DNA of 64,000 nt from Massilia sp. erpn (lineage in GTDB: Bacteria > Pseudomonadota > Gammaproteobacteria > Burkholderiales > Burkholderiaceae_D). Positions 43,857 through 53,986 of the stretch are shown piece after piece (positions within the stretch are counted from its first letter, which is position 1; every line of letters starts with the position of its first letter). Where the stretch lies: NCBI RefSeq assembly GCF_024400215.1, contig NZ_CP053748.1, positions 2,294,001-2,358,000 of the forward strand. The letters run 5' to 3'. The notes beneath the pieces are model-generated. The model was not told the DNA's origin. It was given only the letters and a program-made list of their open reading frames with translations, and searched no databases. Position numbers and translations under genes: made by a program.

Positions 43857-46148
43857 ATGTCTTACATCAAGAGCCGCAAGCACGCGCCAGCTACGCTCAC
43901 CGCCATCGCCACCCTGGCGATGCCGCTGGCACTCCACGCCGAAGGCGCCGACACCACCCCTGCCACCGTGAAACTGCCGGAAGTGACCATCACCGGCAAG
44001 GCGGTCAGCGATTTCCAGGCGCCGACCCGTTCCGCCTCCGACAAATTCACCGCCCCGCTGCTGGACACGCCTAAATCCGTGACCGTGGTGCCGGCCGAAG
44101 TGATCGCGCAGACCGGCGCCGTGTCCCTGACCGACGCGCTGCGCACCGTCCCCGGCATCACCGTCGGCGCGGCCGAAGGCGGCAACCCGGTCGGCGACAA
44201 TCTGTTCATCCGCGGCTACAACGCCCAATCCGACACCTATATCGACGGCATCCGCGACAGCGGCTCGCAGTCGCGCGAAATCTTCGCGCTGGAACAGATC
44301 GAAGTGGTGAAGGGCCCGAACTCCGCTTACGGCGGCCGTTCCTCCGCCGGTGGCGGCGTCAACCTGGTCAGCAAGAGCGCCAAGGCTGAGAACTTCAGCA
44401 TCGGCAGCGTCAGCCTCGGCTCGGCCAAATACCACCGCGCCACCGCCGACATCAACCGCATGCTGGGCGAGAACGCCGCGCTGCGCCTGAACGTGATGGT
44501 GCACGAGAACGATATGCCAGGCCGTAACGAGATCGGCGGCCACCGCTGGGGCATCGCGCCCACCGTGGCCTTCGGCCTGACCGGTTCGACCAAGGTCAAC
44601 CTGAGCTACTACCATATGCAGTCGAGCGAAACGCCGGATACCGGCCTGCCGTTCAACAATCCGTTCACCAGCGGCCCGAACGTGGCCAAGAACGGCGACG
44701 GCACCCCGGTCTCCGTGCCGCGCGACACCTTCTACGGCCTGGTCAACCGCGACTTCCGCGACACCAAGAGCGATATCGGCACCATCGACGTCAAGCACGA
44801 CTTCGGCAACGGCATGAGCTTCCGCAACGTCACCCGCTACGGCCGCACCAGCAATGACTATGTGTGGACCCAGCCGGACGACTCGAAAGGCAATCTGGCC
44901 CTGTACGGCACCGTCTGGCGCCGCGCCAACACGCGCGACGTGGTGGCCAAGTCCCTGGCCAACGCCTCGGCGCTGACCGGCGAATTCCAGGCCGCCGGCA
45001 TCAAGCACAGCTACACTGCCGGCATCGAGCTCGGCCGCGAAGAGATGGACCGCGGCAGCTATCTGTTCACGCCCGGCACCAACAATCCGAAGACCGGCAG
45101 CTTCACCTGCCCGACCTCCGGCGCCGACACCCTGTACAACTGCACCACCCTGGTCAACCCGAACCCGCATGATCCCTGGGTCTACACCCGCACGCTGGCG
45201 CCGAATATGACGAATGTGGTCAGCAACACGCGCTCGGCCTACGTCTTCGACACCCTGGAATTCAACCCGCAATGGCTGCTGAACGTGGGCCTGCGCTGGG
45301 ACAGCTTCCGCAGCACGCTGAACGTGCCGGCCTACACCCTGAACGGCGTCAACACCGCCGCCCAGTACGCCAAGGTCGACAGCAACTTCACCAACTACCA
45401 GGCCGGCCTGGTGTACAAGCCATCGGCCAACAGCAGCGTCTACATCTCCTACGGCACCTCGTCCACCCCGCCCGGCAATGACGGCGGCGACGGCCTGGAT
45501 GGTCTGTCGGCCACCGTGCAAAACCTGAAACCCCAGGACAGCAAGAACTTCGAGCTGGGCACCAAGTGGGAAGTGCTGGCACGTCGCCTGTCGCTGAGCG
45601 CCGCCATCTTCAAGAGCAAGATGAACAACGCCCGCGTCACCGCACCGGACGGCGGCACCCAGAATGTCGGCAAGAAATCGGTGGAAGGCTTCGAGTTCGG
45701 CGTCAGCGGCAATATCACCAACGACTGGCAGATCTTCGGCGGCTACACCTGGCTCAACGGCCGCGTCGACGACAATGGCTTCGTCAACACCGGCACCGCC
45801 GCGAAACCGGTATGGAGCGCTTCGCCGTTCAACGGCAATGTGTTCCCCGCCACGCCGAAAAACAGCGCCTCGCTGTGGACCGCTTACCGCGTGCTGCCGG
45901 GCCTGACCATCGGTGGTGGCTTGAACTACGTGTCCAAGGTCTACGCCAGCATCAACAACAATAAATGGGCGCCGGCGTATACCCGCTTCGACGCGATGGC
46001 CAGCTATGAAGTCAACAAGCACATCAGCCTGCAGCTGAACGTGCAGAATCTGACCGACAAGCTGTACTTCGACAAGGTCTCCTCGCCGCACTACGCCGGC
46101 GTCGGCCCTGGCCGCAGCGCGACCCTGACCGCCAACTTCAAGTACTAA
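43857..46148 (+). CDS. TonB-dependent siderophore receptor, Fiu/PiuA type
   Basis: 763 residues from ATG 43857 (AGGAAGAAGAA upstream). A signal peptide spans about 1-28. A TonB-box-like stretch lies in [11 protein letters not shown], the plug domain spans about 55-175 ([54 protein letters not shown]) and the 22-strand barrel ends in LTANFKY with terminal aromatic residue. The following PiuC-like gene points to the catecholate receptors Fiu/PiuA, which import ferric catecholates and some siderophore-mimicking drugs. The upstream Fur box fits iron control. Confidence 0.93.
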   Translation: MSYIKSRKHAPATLTAIATLAMPLALHAEGADTTPATVKLPEVTITGKAVSDFQAPTRSASDKFTAPLLDTPKSVTVVPAEVIAQTGAVSLTDALRTVPGITVGAAEGGNPVGDNLFIRGYNAQSDTYIDGIRDSGSQSREIFALEQIEVVKGPNSAYGGRSSAGGGVNLVSKSAKAENFSIGSVSLGSAKYHRATADINRMLGENAALRLNVMVHENDMPGRNEIGGHRWGIAPTVAFGLTGSTKVNLSYYHMQSSETPDTGLPFNNPFTSGPNVAKNGDGTPVSVPRDTFYGLVNRDFRDTKSDIGTIDVKHDFGNGMSFRNVTRYGRTSNDYVWTQPDDSKGNLALYGTVWRRANTRDVVAKSLANASALTGEFQAAGIKHSYTAGIELGREEMDRGSYLFTPGTNNPKTGSFTCPTSGADTLYNCTTLVNPNPHDPWVYTRTLAPNMTNVVSNTRSAYVFDTLEFNPQWLLNVGLRWDSFRSTLNVPAYTLNGVNTAAQYAKVDSNFTNYQAGLVYKPSANSSVYISYGTSSTPPGNDGGDGLDGLSATVQNLKPQDSKNFELGTKWEVLARRLSLSAAIFKSKMNNARVTAPDGGTQNVGKKSVEGFEFGVSGNITNDWQIFGGYTWLNGRVDDNGFVNTGTAAKPVWSASPFNGNVFPATPKNSASLWTAYRVLPGLTIGGGLNYVSKVYASINNNKWAPAYTRFDAMASYEVNKHISLQLNVQNLTDKLYFDKVSSPHYAGVGPGRSATLTANFKY

Positions 46149-46165
46149 GAAGGCCAAGCAATCCT

Positions 46166-46846
46166 ATGATGCTGCATGTCCCCGGCGTTCTGACGCCAGA
46201 GCAGGTGAAATACTTCCGCGAACGGATGGCGCAAGCCGACTGGGCCGATGGCCGCGCCAGCGTCGGCTCGCAAGGCGCCCAGGTCAAGCGCAACCGCCAG
46301 CTGGCGGAAGGCTCGCCGCTGGCGCTGGAACTCGGGGACATCATCATGCGGGCGCTGGGCAACAACCCGCTGTTCTTCTCGGCTGTGCTGCCGCTGCGCA
46401 TCCTGCCGCCTTACTTCAACAGCTATGCCGGCGGCGAGCACTACGGCCTGCATATCGACGGCGCCATCCGCGTGCCGTCCGGCACGCTGGACAAGCTGCG
46501 CTCGGACGTCTCGACCACGGTCTTCCTCAGCGAGCCGGACGAATACGAAGGCGGCGAGCTGGTGGTGATGGATACCTATGGCGCGCACGAAGTCAAATTG
46601 CCGGCGGGCGATGCCATCGTCTACCCGTCCAGCAGCGTGCACCGCGTGATGCCGGTGACGGCGGGCGAGCGCATCGCCTCCTTCCTCTGGACCCAGAGCA
46701 TGGTGCGCGACGACTGGCAGCGTTCCATGCTGTTCGATCTCGACCAGAACATCCAGAAACTGCGCGGCGCCCACGGCGACAACGAAACCATGGTCGGCCT
46801 CGCGGGCCATTACCACAACCTACTGCGCATGTGGGCCGACACCTGA
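46166..46846 (+). CDS. PKHD-type Fe(II)/2-oxoglutarate dioxygenase, PiuC/YbiX type
   Basis: 226 residues. The double-stranded beta-helix carries iron ligands His-96 and Asp-98 ([11 protein letters not shown]) and His-159 ([10 protein letters not shown]), with Arg-169 for 2-oxoglutarate binding. The N-terminus [13 protein letters not shown] and the [15 protein letters not shown] segment match YbiX/PiuC. These oxygenases are regularly encoded next to Fiu/PiuA receptors, but their substrate is still unsettled. ATG 46166 or 46169 both possible. It starts 17 bases after the receptor and ends at a terminator. Confidence 0.94.
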   Translation: MMLHVPGVLTPEQVKYFRERMAQADWADGRASVGSQGAQVKRNRQLAEGSPLALELGDIIMRALGNNPLFFSAVLPLRILPPYFNSYAGGEHYGLHIDGAIRVPSGTLDKLRSDVSTTVFLSEPDEYEGGELVVMDTYGAHEVKLPAGDAIVYPSSSVHRVMPVTAGERIASFLWTQSMVRDDWQRSMLFDLDQNIQKLRGAHGDNETMVGLAGHYHNLLRMWADT

Positions 46847-46866
46847 GTCAGCACAACCAGCATTCC

Positions 46867-46891
46867 AAGGCGCGGTCTCCGCGCCTTTTTT
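46867..46891 (+). terminator. Terminator after the receptor-dioxygenase unit
   Basis: AAGGCGCGG-TCT-CCGCGCCTTTTTT, 7-bp GC-rich stem with six T. Confidence 0.9.
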
Positions 46892-46903
46892 ATTGCCCAG
46901 CCC

Positions 46904-47031
46904 GTGTCCACCCTGGGGTCAGACCCCAATCGGACACGAGCTGATCCAGCTCAAGGGGCAAGTTCAGCGCTTAGCCGGAGCAGCAATAGCCGAGGCCGTG
47001 TCCGATTTGGGGTCTGACCCCAGGGGGACGG
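46904..47031. repeat. Inverted pair of GGGGTC/GACCCC elements (copies D1, D2)
   Basis: D1 (46904-46937) starts GTGTCCACCCTGGGGTC and ends GACCCCAATCGGACAC; D2 (46998-47031) starts GTGTCCGATTTGGGGTC and ends in a degenerate GGACGG. D2 is the inverse of D1, the same head-to-head arrangement as the A1-A2 pair, with a 60-base spacer. It lies between the convergent dioxygenase and tonB genes. Confidence 0.88.
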
Positions 47032-47064
47032 GACGGCCATCCGGCGGACTGGACTGTAGGGGCG

Positions 47065-47097
47065 AAAAAAGACCCGCGCTGCACAGGCAGGCGGGTC
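47065..47097 (-). terminator. Terminator after tonB
   Basis: Reverse strand GACCCGC ... GCGGGTC followed by six T, 21 bases after the tonB stop codon. Confidence 0.87.
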
Positions 47098-47118
47098 AGG
47101 GGTGGGATCGGTACGGGC

Positions 47119-47817
47119 TTAGGAGAGCTGGAAGTTGATCGGCACCAGCACGTAGACCGGAACCGGTTTGCCATCTTCCATAAACGGTTTGAACAGGCTG
47201 CGCATGGCGGCCTGGCGGCCGGCTTCGTCCAGATTGCTGGAGCCGGAGGATTTCTGCACGGTGGCTTGCTCAGGCAAGCCTTTTTCGCTGATCAGCACGC
47301 GCAGGGTGACCACGCCCGATTCGCCCATGCGGCGCGAGATCGACGGGTAGACCGGCTGCGGTGCGCGGATGTATTCGACGCCCGTCACGGTGCGCGGCGT
47401 GGCCGGCACTGGCGGGGCGGGGGGCGCGGCGGGCGCTACCACCATGGCGGGCGCGGACGGCGCGGCTTCGCTTGGTTTCGGCGGGGTGTGCTGCACGGTG
47501 ATGGTGTTTTCCACCGGCGTGGTGATGATGGGCAGCGGCGGCGGTGCGATCACCGGCGCCTTGGTCGCCACTTCCACCAGCTTCGGCGCCGGGGCGGGTT
47601 TGGGTGGCTCGGGCGCGGCCACGAACGTCACTTCCACCACTTGCGGCAGCATTTGCACGGCGTCGCGCATCATGCCGCTCTGCAGGCCATAAAACAGGCC
47701 CAGGTGAGCCACGGCGATCATCGTCAGCTTGCTGATCTTCGCGCCTTTTTCCTGCCACAGATCGGCGATCATATGGCTCAGGCTGGGTTGCGAAGCGGAG
47801 ATGGTCATCGTGTTCAT
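47119..47817 (-). CDS. tonB: Energy transducer TonB
   Basis: 232 residues from ATG 47817 (GAGGAAGACC upstream). A cytoplasmic N-terminus is followed by one membrane helix at about 29-47 (KLTMIAVAHLGLFYGLQSG). A periplasmic Pro/Ala-rich spacer runs about 64-140 (PEPPKPAPAPKLVEV), and the TonB C-terminal domain about 145-232 includes PVYPSISRRMGESGVVTLRVL. TonB transmits ExbBD-driven energy to outer-membrane receptors such as the one at 43857; no exbB/exbD is in the window. It lies 8 bases after bfd, a likely Fur-controlled two-gene operon. Confidence 0.94.
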   Translation of the reverse strand: MNTMTISASQPSLSHMIADLWQEKGAKISKLTMIAVAHLGLFYGLQSGMMRDAVQMLPQVVEVTFVAAPEPPKPAPAPKLVEVATKAPVIAPPPLPIITTPVENTITVQHTPPKPSEAAPSAPAMVVAPAAPPAPPVPATPRTVTGVEYIRAPQPVYPSISRRMGESGVVTLRVLISEKGLPEQATVQKSSGSSNLDEAGRQAAMRSLFKPFMEDGKPVPVYVLVPINFQLS

Positions 47818-47825
47818 GGTCTTCC

Positions 47826-48032
47826 TCAAGCTATAACGGTGGGGCGTTTTAACACTGTTTCGCTGACATGTTTCAGGTGCTCGTTGAGCACGCCTTTGGC
47901 GCAGGGGTGGCATTTGCCGCAGCAAGTGGCCACGCCCAGATCGCGGCGCAGTTCGGCCATCGTGGTCAGGCCCATGTCGACGGCCTGGCGGATCTCACGG
48001 TCGGAAATGTTGTTGCACACGCAAACAATCAT
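47826..48032 (-). CDS. bfd: Bacterioferritin-associated ferredoxin
   Basis: 68 residues, with a [2Fe-2S] site formed by Cys-4 and Cys-6 (VCVCNNI) and Cys-38 and Cys-41 in TCCGKCHPC. Bfd docks on bacterioferritin and donates electrons to the haem, releasing stored iron under starvation. bfr is 4 kb away, also on the reverse strand. Extra Cys-37 and Cys-44 are present. bfd leads the tonB unit and has a strong Fur box 99 bases upstream, so iron release and TonB energy supply rise together when iron is low. Confidence 0.95.
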   Translation of the reverse strand: MIVCVCNNISDREIRQAVDMGLTTMAELRRDLGVATCCGKCHPCAKGVLNEHLKHVSETVLKRPTVIA

Positions 48033-48130
48033 CGGAACACCTTCGGTCTGGCTGATAGTGGTTGGGCTGGAATCCGGGATTGATGCCCATTTGTAAGAGA
48101 TGGTGCATTCGACACCCTTGCTTCTTACTT

Positions 48131-48149
48131 AATGAGAATCATTATCATT
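48131..48149. promoter_or_regulatory. Fur box between bfd-tonB and feoABC
   Basis: AATGAGAATCATTATCATT. On the reverse strand TGATAAT-G-ATTCTCA matches the 7-1-7 Fur model at 13 of 14 positions. It serves bfd-tonB; it lies about 87-105 bases upstream of the predicted feoA start site, so its effect on feo may be indirect. Confidence 0.85.
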
Positions 48150-48201
48150 ACGGTTCCCATTTTGCCTCAAGCAGGCGTACAATGCAAGCAATCCGTGCAA
48201 A

Positions 48202-48229
48202 TACAAACCATTCGCATTGACCGTATAAT
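48202..48229 (+). promoter_or_regulatory. feoA promoter with a weak Fur-like site
   Basis: A perfect TATAAT at 48224-48229 gives a start site near 48236, 45 bases ahead of feoA. Just upstream, ACAAACCATTCGCATT on this strand is a weak Fur-like match (about 8 of 14), placed where a repressor would block RNA polymerase. The box is a tentative call; the -10 is firm. Confidence 0.45.
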
Positions 48230-48280
48230 GAGTACTAATTTCTTCGCAGAATTTTCTGCCGTACAGACTGGAAATGCCCC

Positions 48281-48553
48281 ATGACACAAGCGCCTTCCCT
48301 GATCAGTCTCGACACGCTGGGCGTCGGGAAAAGCGGTACTGTGGTTCATATTGCGCCGGGCAATCCGGGCGATATGGAAGATGGGGCCGATTTGCCGCGC
48401 CGCCTGATGGAGCTGGGCTTCGTGCCGGGCGAGCGCATCCGCATGCTGAAACGCGGCATGCCGGGCGGCGAGCCGCTGGCCATCAAGGTCGGCAACGCCA
48501 CTTTTGCTTTGCGCCGCTTCGAAGCCGCGCTGATTTCGATCCAACCGGAATAA
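48281..48553 (+). CDS. feoA: Ferrous iron transport protein A
   Basis: 90 residues, one SH3-like FeoA domain: GTVVHIAPGNPGDMEDGADL, RRLMELGFVPGERIRML and MPGGEPLAIKVGNATFALRRFEA. FeoA is a small cytoplasmic partner needed for full FeoB activity. It starts the feoA-feoB-small Cys-rich protein operon with 3-base gaps, downstream of a TATAAT promoter and Fur sites. The N-terminal 12 residues are extra and polar. Confidence 0.95.
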   Translation: MTQAPSLISLDTLGVGKSGTVVHIAPGNPGDMEDGADLPRRLMELGFVPGERIRMLKRGMPGGEPLAIKVGNATFALRRFEAALISIQPE

Positions 48554-48556
48554 ATA

Positions 48557-50449
<1,893 letters not shown>

Positions 50450-50452
50450 ACC

Positions 50453-50764
50453 ATGTGGCAGGAAATCATCGTTGGACTGGTCATCGCGGTTGCCGCGCTG
50501 CACGCCAGCGCGCGCTTTCTGCCTGCGGCCTGGCGCCGCCGCATTGTCCACTTCCTGAGCCGGCGCGGCTTCAACCAGGACAAGACCGCCAAGTTTTTCC
50601 GCACCAGCGCCAGTTGCGGCAGCGGCTGCGGTTCCTGCGGCTCCTGTGGCAGCGATAGCGGCGCCGGCGGCAATGGCGCGGGCGGCAGCGGCGGCCCGAC
50701 CCCGCCATCGTCCTCCAGCGGCGGCCCGGCCCGCCGCGTCATCACCCTGCATTTGCAGCGCTGA
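50453..50764 (+). CDS. Small Cys-rich membrane protein in the feo operon (FeoC position)
   Basis: 103 residues. One N-terminal helix (about 3-24, IIVGLVIAVAALHASARFL) is followed by a basic segment and then a Cys cluster, Cys-55, 59, 62 and 65 (C-x3-C-x2-C-x2-C). A Gly/Ser/Pro-rich tail ends RRVITLHLQR. It lacks the winged helix of FeoC but occupies its place, and the cluster could hold iron or an Fe-S centre. Similar short proteins follow feoB in Burkholderiales (possibly DUF6587, from memory). It starts 3 bases after feoB, so it is co-translated. Confidence 0.8.
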   Translation: MWQEIIVGLVIAVAALHASARFLPAAWRRRIVHFLSRRGFNQDKTAKFFRTSASCGSGCGSCGSCGSDSGAGGNGAGGSGGPTPPSSSSGGPARRVITLHLQR

Positions 50765-50880
50765 AGCCGGCGGCCGCCTGCGCCCGCGCAACAACGCGGC
50801 AGGCGGCAGCGCAGGTCCCAACCCTGACGCACGCTCCATGCTAAGCTGGCAAGCCTTTGCCACCTGCCATGAGAGCGCGC

Positions 50881-51552
50881 ATGATTACTGTCCACCACCT
50901 CAACAACTCCCGTTCGCAGCGCGTGCTGTGGCTGCTGGAAGAACTCGGTCTCGACTATGAGATCGTGCGCTATCAGCGCGATGCCAAGACCATGCTGGCG
51001 CCGCCCGAGCTGCGCAGGATTCATCCGCTGGGCAAGTCGCCCGTGATCCAGGATGGGGACGTGCTGGTGGCCGAATCGGGCGCCATCATCGAGTACCTGG
51101 TGGAAAAGTATGGCAACGGCAGCCTGGTGCCGCCGGCCGGCACGCCGGACAAGCTGCGCTGGCGCTATTTCCTGCACTATGCCGAAGGCTCGCTGATGAC
51201 GCCGCTGCTGATGAAGCTGGTCTTCGACCGCTTGGAAAGCGCGCCGGCGCCGTTCTTCGTGCGTCCCATCGCCAAAGCCATCGCGGGCAAGGTGAAGCAT
51301 AGCTATATCCTGCCGCAGATCCGGCAGCACCTGGATTATCTGGAAGGCGAGCTGGCCGGCGGCGAGTGGTTTGCCGGCAGCGCCTTCAGCGCGGCCGATA
51401 TCCAGATGAGTTTCCCGCTGGAAGCGGCCACGGCACGCGGCGGCCTCGATGGCGCGCGGCCGCGCCTGGCGGCCTTCCTGGCGCGCATCCATGCCCGTCC
51501 CGCCTACCAGCGCGCGCTGGAACGCGGTGGTCCCTACGAACTGCTGCGCTGA
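50881..51552 (+). CDS. Glutathione S-transferase family protein (GST 4)
   Basis: 223 residues. N-terminal domain MITVHHLNNSRSQRVLWLLEELG with Ser-10/Arg-11 in the active-site place; GKSPVIQDGDVLVAESGAIIEYLVEKYG is the glutathione-binding stretch. The C-terminal domain has FSAADIQMSFPLEAATARGG. This resembles the YliJ/GstA-like or maleylacetoacetate-type GSTs common in Proteobacteria; the reaction cannot be assigned. ATG 50881 is chosen to start at the family N-terminus; an in-frame ATG at 50869 is possible. Confidence 0.92.
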   Translation: MITVHHLNNSRSQRVLWLLEELGLDYEIVRYQRDAKTMLAPPELRRIHPLGKSPVIQDGDVLVAESGAIIEYLVEKYGNGSLVPPAGTPDKLRWRYFLHYAEGSLMTPLLMKLVFDRLESAPAPFFVRPIAKAIAGKVKHSYILPQIRQHLDYLEGELAGGEWFAGSAFSAADIQMSFPLEAATARGGLDGARPRLAAFLARIHARPAYQRALERGGPYELLR

Positions 51553-51562
51553 GCGGCCGCCA

Positions 51563-51619
51563 TTGCGGCGTCCGGAAAGGGTAGATATGATGTTGCGCTT
51601 TAGAAAATAGGAAGCGCAA
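51563..51619 (+). promoter_or_regulatory. Promoter and inverted repeat upstream of the lipoprotein gene
   Basis: TTGCGG (51563-51568), 17 bases, TATGAT (51586-51591) form a plausible sigma-70 promoter. Two bases later TTGCGCTT (51593-51600) and AAGCGCAA (51612-51619) are perfect 8-bp arms around 11 bases. They sit across the start site, fitting either an operator or a 5' mRNA hairpin. Confidence 0.5.
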
Positions 51620-51655
51620 TCCATCACTATGCCGAATATCCAGCAAGGACGCCGT

Positions 51656-52087
51656 ATGAAAAAACTCGCCGCCCTGGCCCTGATCGCTCTGAGCGTGAGC
51701 GGCTGCGCCATTCATCAAACGGTGAGGCCGGTGGAATCGTTTACCGGCAAGCAGATCTGCCTGATCGAGAACAGCAGCGTGCGTGTGGGCTTCGTCGAAA
51801 GCTATAAGCGCGCGCTGGAGAGCAAGGGCTATATCGTGCGCCGCCTGCCATCCTCAGCATCGATCACGGAATGCTCCGCCACGTCCACCTACAATGCCTT
51901 GTGGCGCTGGGATCTGGCCCTGTACATGGCGTATGCCGACATCCGCGTCTACCGTGACGGCAAGCTCGTTGGCGAAGCCAAGTACGACTCGCAGAGCAGC
52001 GGCATGAATACCGGCAAATGGATCGACGCCGACAAGAAAATCATCGAACTGGTGCACCAGCTTTTCCCGGGCGGCGCCGGCATCTGA
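51656..52087 (+). CDS. Sbal_3080-type lipoprotein
   Basis: 143 residues from ATG 51656 (AAGGACG upstream). The signal peptide ends in the lipobox LSVSGCA, with Cys-17 as lipidation site. The remainder follows the Sbal_3080 lipoprotein pattern: KQICLIENSSVRVGFVESYK, ESKGYIVRRLP, TYNALWRWDLALYMAYADI and KIIELVHQLFP. That family name is from memory and the function is unknown. Asp/Glu after the lipid Cys is absent (Ala), so outer-membrane sorting is expected. Its own promoter lies upstream. Confidence 0.85.
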   Translation: MKKLAALALIALSVSGCAIHQTVRPVESFTGKQICLIENSSVRVGFVESYKRALESKGYIVRRLPSSASITECSATSTYNALWRWDLALYMAYADIRVYRDGKLVGEAKYDSQSSGMNTGKWIDADKKIIELVHQLFPGGAGI

Positions 52088-52155
52088 GGCCCGCGGCCAT
52101 GGCCGCGAATGGCCGGCTGACCTTCTGACCTGGCACAAATCCCGCCCGCTCTCCG

Positions 52156-52186
52156 CCGGATAAGCTTGCTTGACCTGCCTATCCGG
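52156..52186. promoter_or_regulatory. Inverted repeat upstream of brnT
   Basis: CCGGATA (52156-52162) and TATCCGG (52180-52186) with 17 bases between, containing TTGACC (52170-52175), a possible -35. It lies just upstream of the toxin ATG and is a candidate operator for TA autoregulation. Confidence 0.4.
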
Positions 52187-52196
52187 AATGCCTAGC

Positions 52197-52487
52197 ATGG
52201 AAATGGAGATCGAGTTCGACGCGGCCAAGAATGCAGCCAACCGCAGAAAGCATGGCGTCCCCCTGTCTTTGGCTGCCCAGCTCGATTGGGATCATGCTGT
52301 GGTCTGGCCGGATCCGCGTTATGCCTATGATGAGCAGCGGATGGCGGCCTTGCTGCCGAGCTTGGAGGCGGCGAGCAGGGGACTGTATTTCGCCGTTTTC
52401 GTGGAGCGGGGCAAAAGCTATCGAATGATCAGCTTGCGCTACGCCAACCGTAAGGAGAAGCTGAAATATGATCACGATTATTACTAA
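52197..52487 (+). CDS. brnT: BrnT family toxin
   Basis: 96 residues, BrnT fold related to RelE ribonucleases: EIEFDAAKNAANRRKHGVPL at the N-terminus, DPRYAYDEQR in the middle, and the C-terminal RGKSYRMISLRYANRKEKLKY with the R-x-I-S-x-R-x-A-x-x-x-E core. BrnT toxins cleave RNA and arrest growth until neutralised by BrnA. The middle is longer than usual (AALLPSLEAASRGLYFAVF). ATG 52197 or 52203 are both possible. It overlaps the antitoxin gene by 20 bases. Confidence 0.85.
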   Translation: MEMEIEFDAAKNAANRRKHGVPLSLAAQLDWDHAVVWPDPRYAYDEQRMAALLPSLEAASRGLYFAVFVERGKSYRMISLRYANRKEKLKYDHDYY

Positions 52488-52656
52488 GAGCGGTCTTCGC
52501 ATCGCAATGCATTCGGAAGAGGAGGAGCGTGAAATCATGGAAGCGGCCCTGGCCGATCCCGACGCCCAGCCCCTGACCGATGAGCAGCTGGCGCAGATGG
52601 TGCCGATCCAGCAACTGCCCGAATTGTTGAAAAAACTCCGCAAGGAACGCGCCTGA
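52468..52656 (+). CDS. Short BrnA-like antitoxin
   Basis: 62 residues. EEEREIMEAALADPDAQPLT followed by DEQLAQMVPIQQL matches the toxin-proximal part of BrnA antitoxins (the DPD-x-x-x-L-T/S-D-E-x-x-x-M-x-P pattern). The C-terminal ribbon-helix-helix DNA-binding domain of BrnA is missing: the protein ends LPELLKKLRKERA. It overlaps brnT by 20 bases, with AAGGAGAAGCTG inside the toxin gene as ribosome site. It may neutralise the toxin yet be unable to repress the operon by itself. Confidence 0.75.
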   Translation: MITIITKSGLRIAMHSEEEEREIMEAALADPDAQPLTDEQLAQMVPIQQLPELLKKLRKERA

Positions 52657-52733
52657 GCCGGGCGCCAGGGCCGGGATCGGCCGGTTTGCCGTTAGAATGG
52701 CGGGCATGCACTTTGCCCTGATGACATTCTGAT

Positions 52734-53507
52734 ATGGCGCGCCTGCTTGCCATCGACGGCCTGAATATCGTGCGCCGCGTCTACGAAGCCAGCCCCGAAC
52801 CCGATTCGGCGGAAAAGGCTGAGATCGCGCTGCGCCACGCGCTGTCCTCCTTCCGCAACCTGATCACCGACCACCGGCCCAGCCATGTGCTGCCGGCCTT
52901 CGATTTCGGCGGCGCCACTTGGCGCCACACCCTGTACGCCGGCTACCGCGAAGGCCGCGATCCCATGCCGGCGCCGCTGCGCGCAGCCCTGCCGCAATTC
53001 TATGCCAAGCTGCAAGGCATCGGCCTGCATCCGGTGTCCCTGCCCGACGTCGAGGCCGACGACGTGATCGGTACCGTGGTGCTGCGCTGGCTGGGCGAGG
53101 GCCGCGGCGAAGCGATCGTCGCCAGCACCGACAAGGATTTGCATTGCCTGATCGATAACGGCGCCCTGCTGTGGGACCATTTCAAGAGCGAATGGCATGA
53201 CCACGGCTGGGTCGAGCGCAAATGGGGCGTGAGTGCGGCCCAGCTGCCCGACCTGCTGGCCTTGATGGGCGACGCCACCGATTCGATCCCCGGCGTGTCC
53301 AAAGTGGGCGCCAAGACGGCCGCCAAGCTGTTGCGCACTTACGGCAGTCTGGACGCGATCATGGCCGGCGCCGGTATACTGAAGGACACGCTGGGCGAAA
53401 CACTACGAAAAGAACGCGATATGCTGTATCTTTCACGTCAGTTGGTGCAATTAAAAACCGACGTGCGCATCGGCGTGAGCTGGAATATGCTGGCCTGGGA
53501 CCAGTGA
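52734..53507 (+). CDS. 5'-3' exonuclease, Xni/ExoIX type
   Basis: 257 residues, the flap-endonuclease family domain without polymerase. Acidic metal-binding motifs are LLAIDGLNIVRRVY, FDFGGATWRH, VEADDVIGT, VASTDKDLHCLI and LMGDATDSIPGVSKVGAKTA, the last with the helix-3-turn H3TH. It resembles E. coli Xni (251 residues), a flap endonuclease in DNA repair or Okazaki processing. It starts 77 bases after the antitoxin and is followed after 44 bases by the receiver gene; no regulation is visible. Confidence 0.9.
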   Translation: MARLLAIDGLNIVRRVYEASPEPDSAEKAEIALRHALSSFRNLITDHRPSHVLPAFDFGGATWRHTLYAGYREGRDPMPAPLRAALPQFYAKLQGIGLHPVSLPDVEADDVIGTVVLRWLGEGRGEAIVASTDKDLHCLIDNGALLWDHFKSEWHDHGWVERKWGVSAAQLPDLLALMGDATDSIPGVSKVGAKTAAKLLRTYGSLDAIMAGAGILKDTLGETLRKERDMLYLSRQLVQLKTDVRIGVSWNMLAWDQ

Positions 53508-53551
53508 ACAAGGCCGGCGCCGCACAATAAAGAGAGAAAAGGCTTTACACG

Positions 53552-53986
53552 ATGTTAAAGGCAATCATCATCGACGGCAGCGCGGTTGCGCGCGGCCTGC
53601 TCAACACCGTTCTGCTGGACGGCGGCTACGACGTGGTCGGCCAGGGGCATACCTGCGCCTCGGCCACGGCCCTGATGGTCAAATACCAGCCGCAGATCGT
53701 CTGCATCGCGCGCGGCCAGGTGGAGGACGACGAGGATGGCTTGCGCGCCCTGCGCCGCGACTGGCCCAAGACCGTGATCTTCATGGTCTCGAGCGAATTC
53801 GACGCCAGCGCCATCCAGTGGGCGCATGGCATCGGCGTCAGCGGCTTCATCGTCAAGCCCTTCAATGCCGACACGGTGCTGAAGACCATCCGCAATACCG
53901 TGATCGCCATGGTCAAGCGCCAGCAGAAGGCGATAGCGGCGCAGAACGGCGCCGCCGAAGGGGATGGCTCAGGCGGCGAAGCTTGA
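53552..53986 (+). CDS. Pseudo-receiver (CheY-like) protein
   Basis: 144 residues, one receiver domain plus a polar tail. [20 protein letters not shown] is strand 1 with Asp-8, but the second acidic residue is Gly-9. At the end of strand 3 (QIVCIARGQ) the phospho-acceptor Asp is Ala-53. The switch Ser-80/81 (FMVSSE) and Lys-102 (FIVKPF) remain. The domain should fold but cannot be phosphorylated in the normal way. No kinase is adjacent. Its 3' end overlaps mnmA, on the other strand, by 18 bases. Confidence 0.85.
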   Translation: MLKAIIIDGSAVARGLLNTVLLDGGYDVVGQGHTCASATALMVKYQPQIVCIARGQVEDDEDGLRALRRDWPKTVIFMVSSEFDASAIQWAHGIGVSGFIVKPFNADTVLKTIRNTVIAMVKRQQKAIAAQNGAAEGDGSGGEA

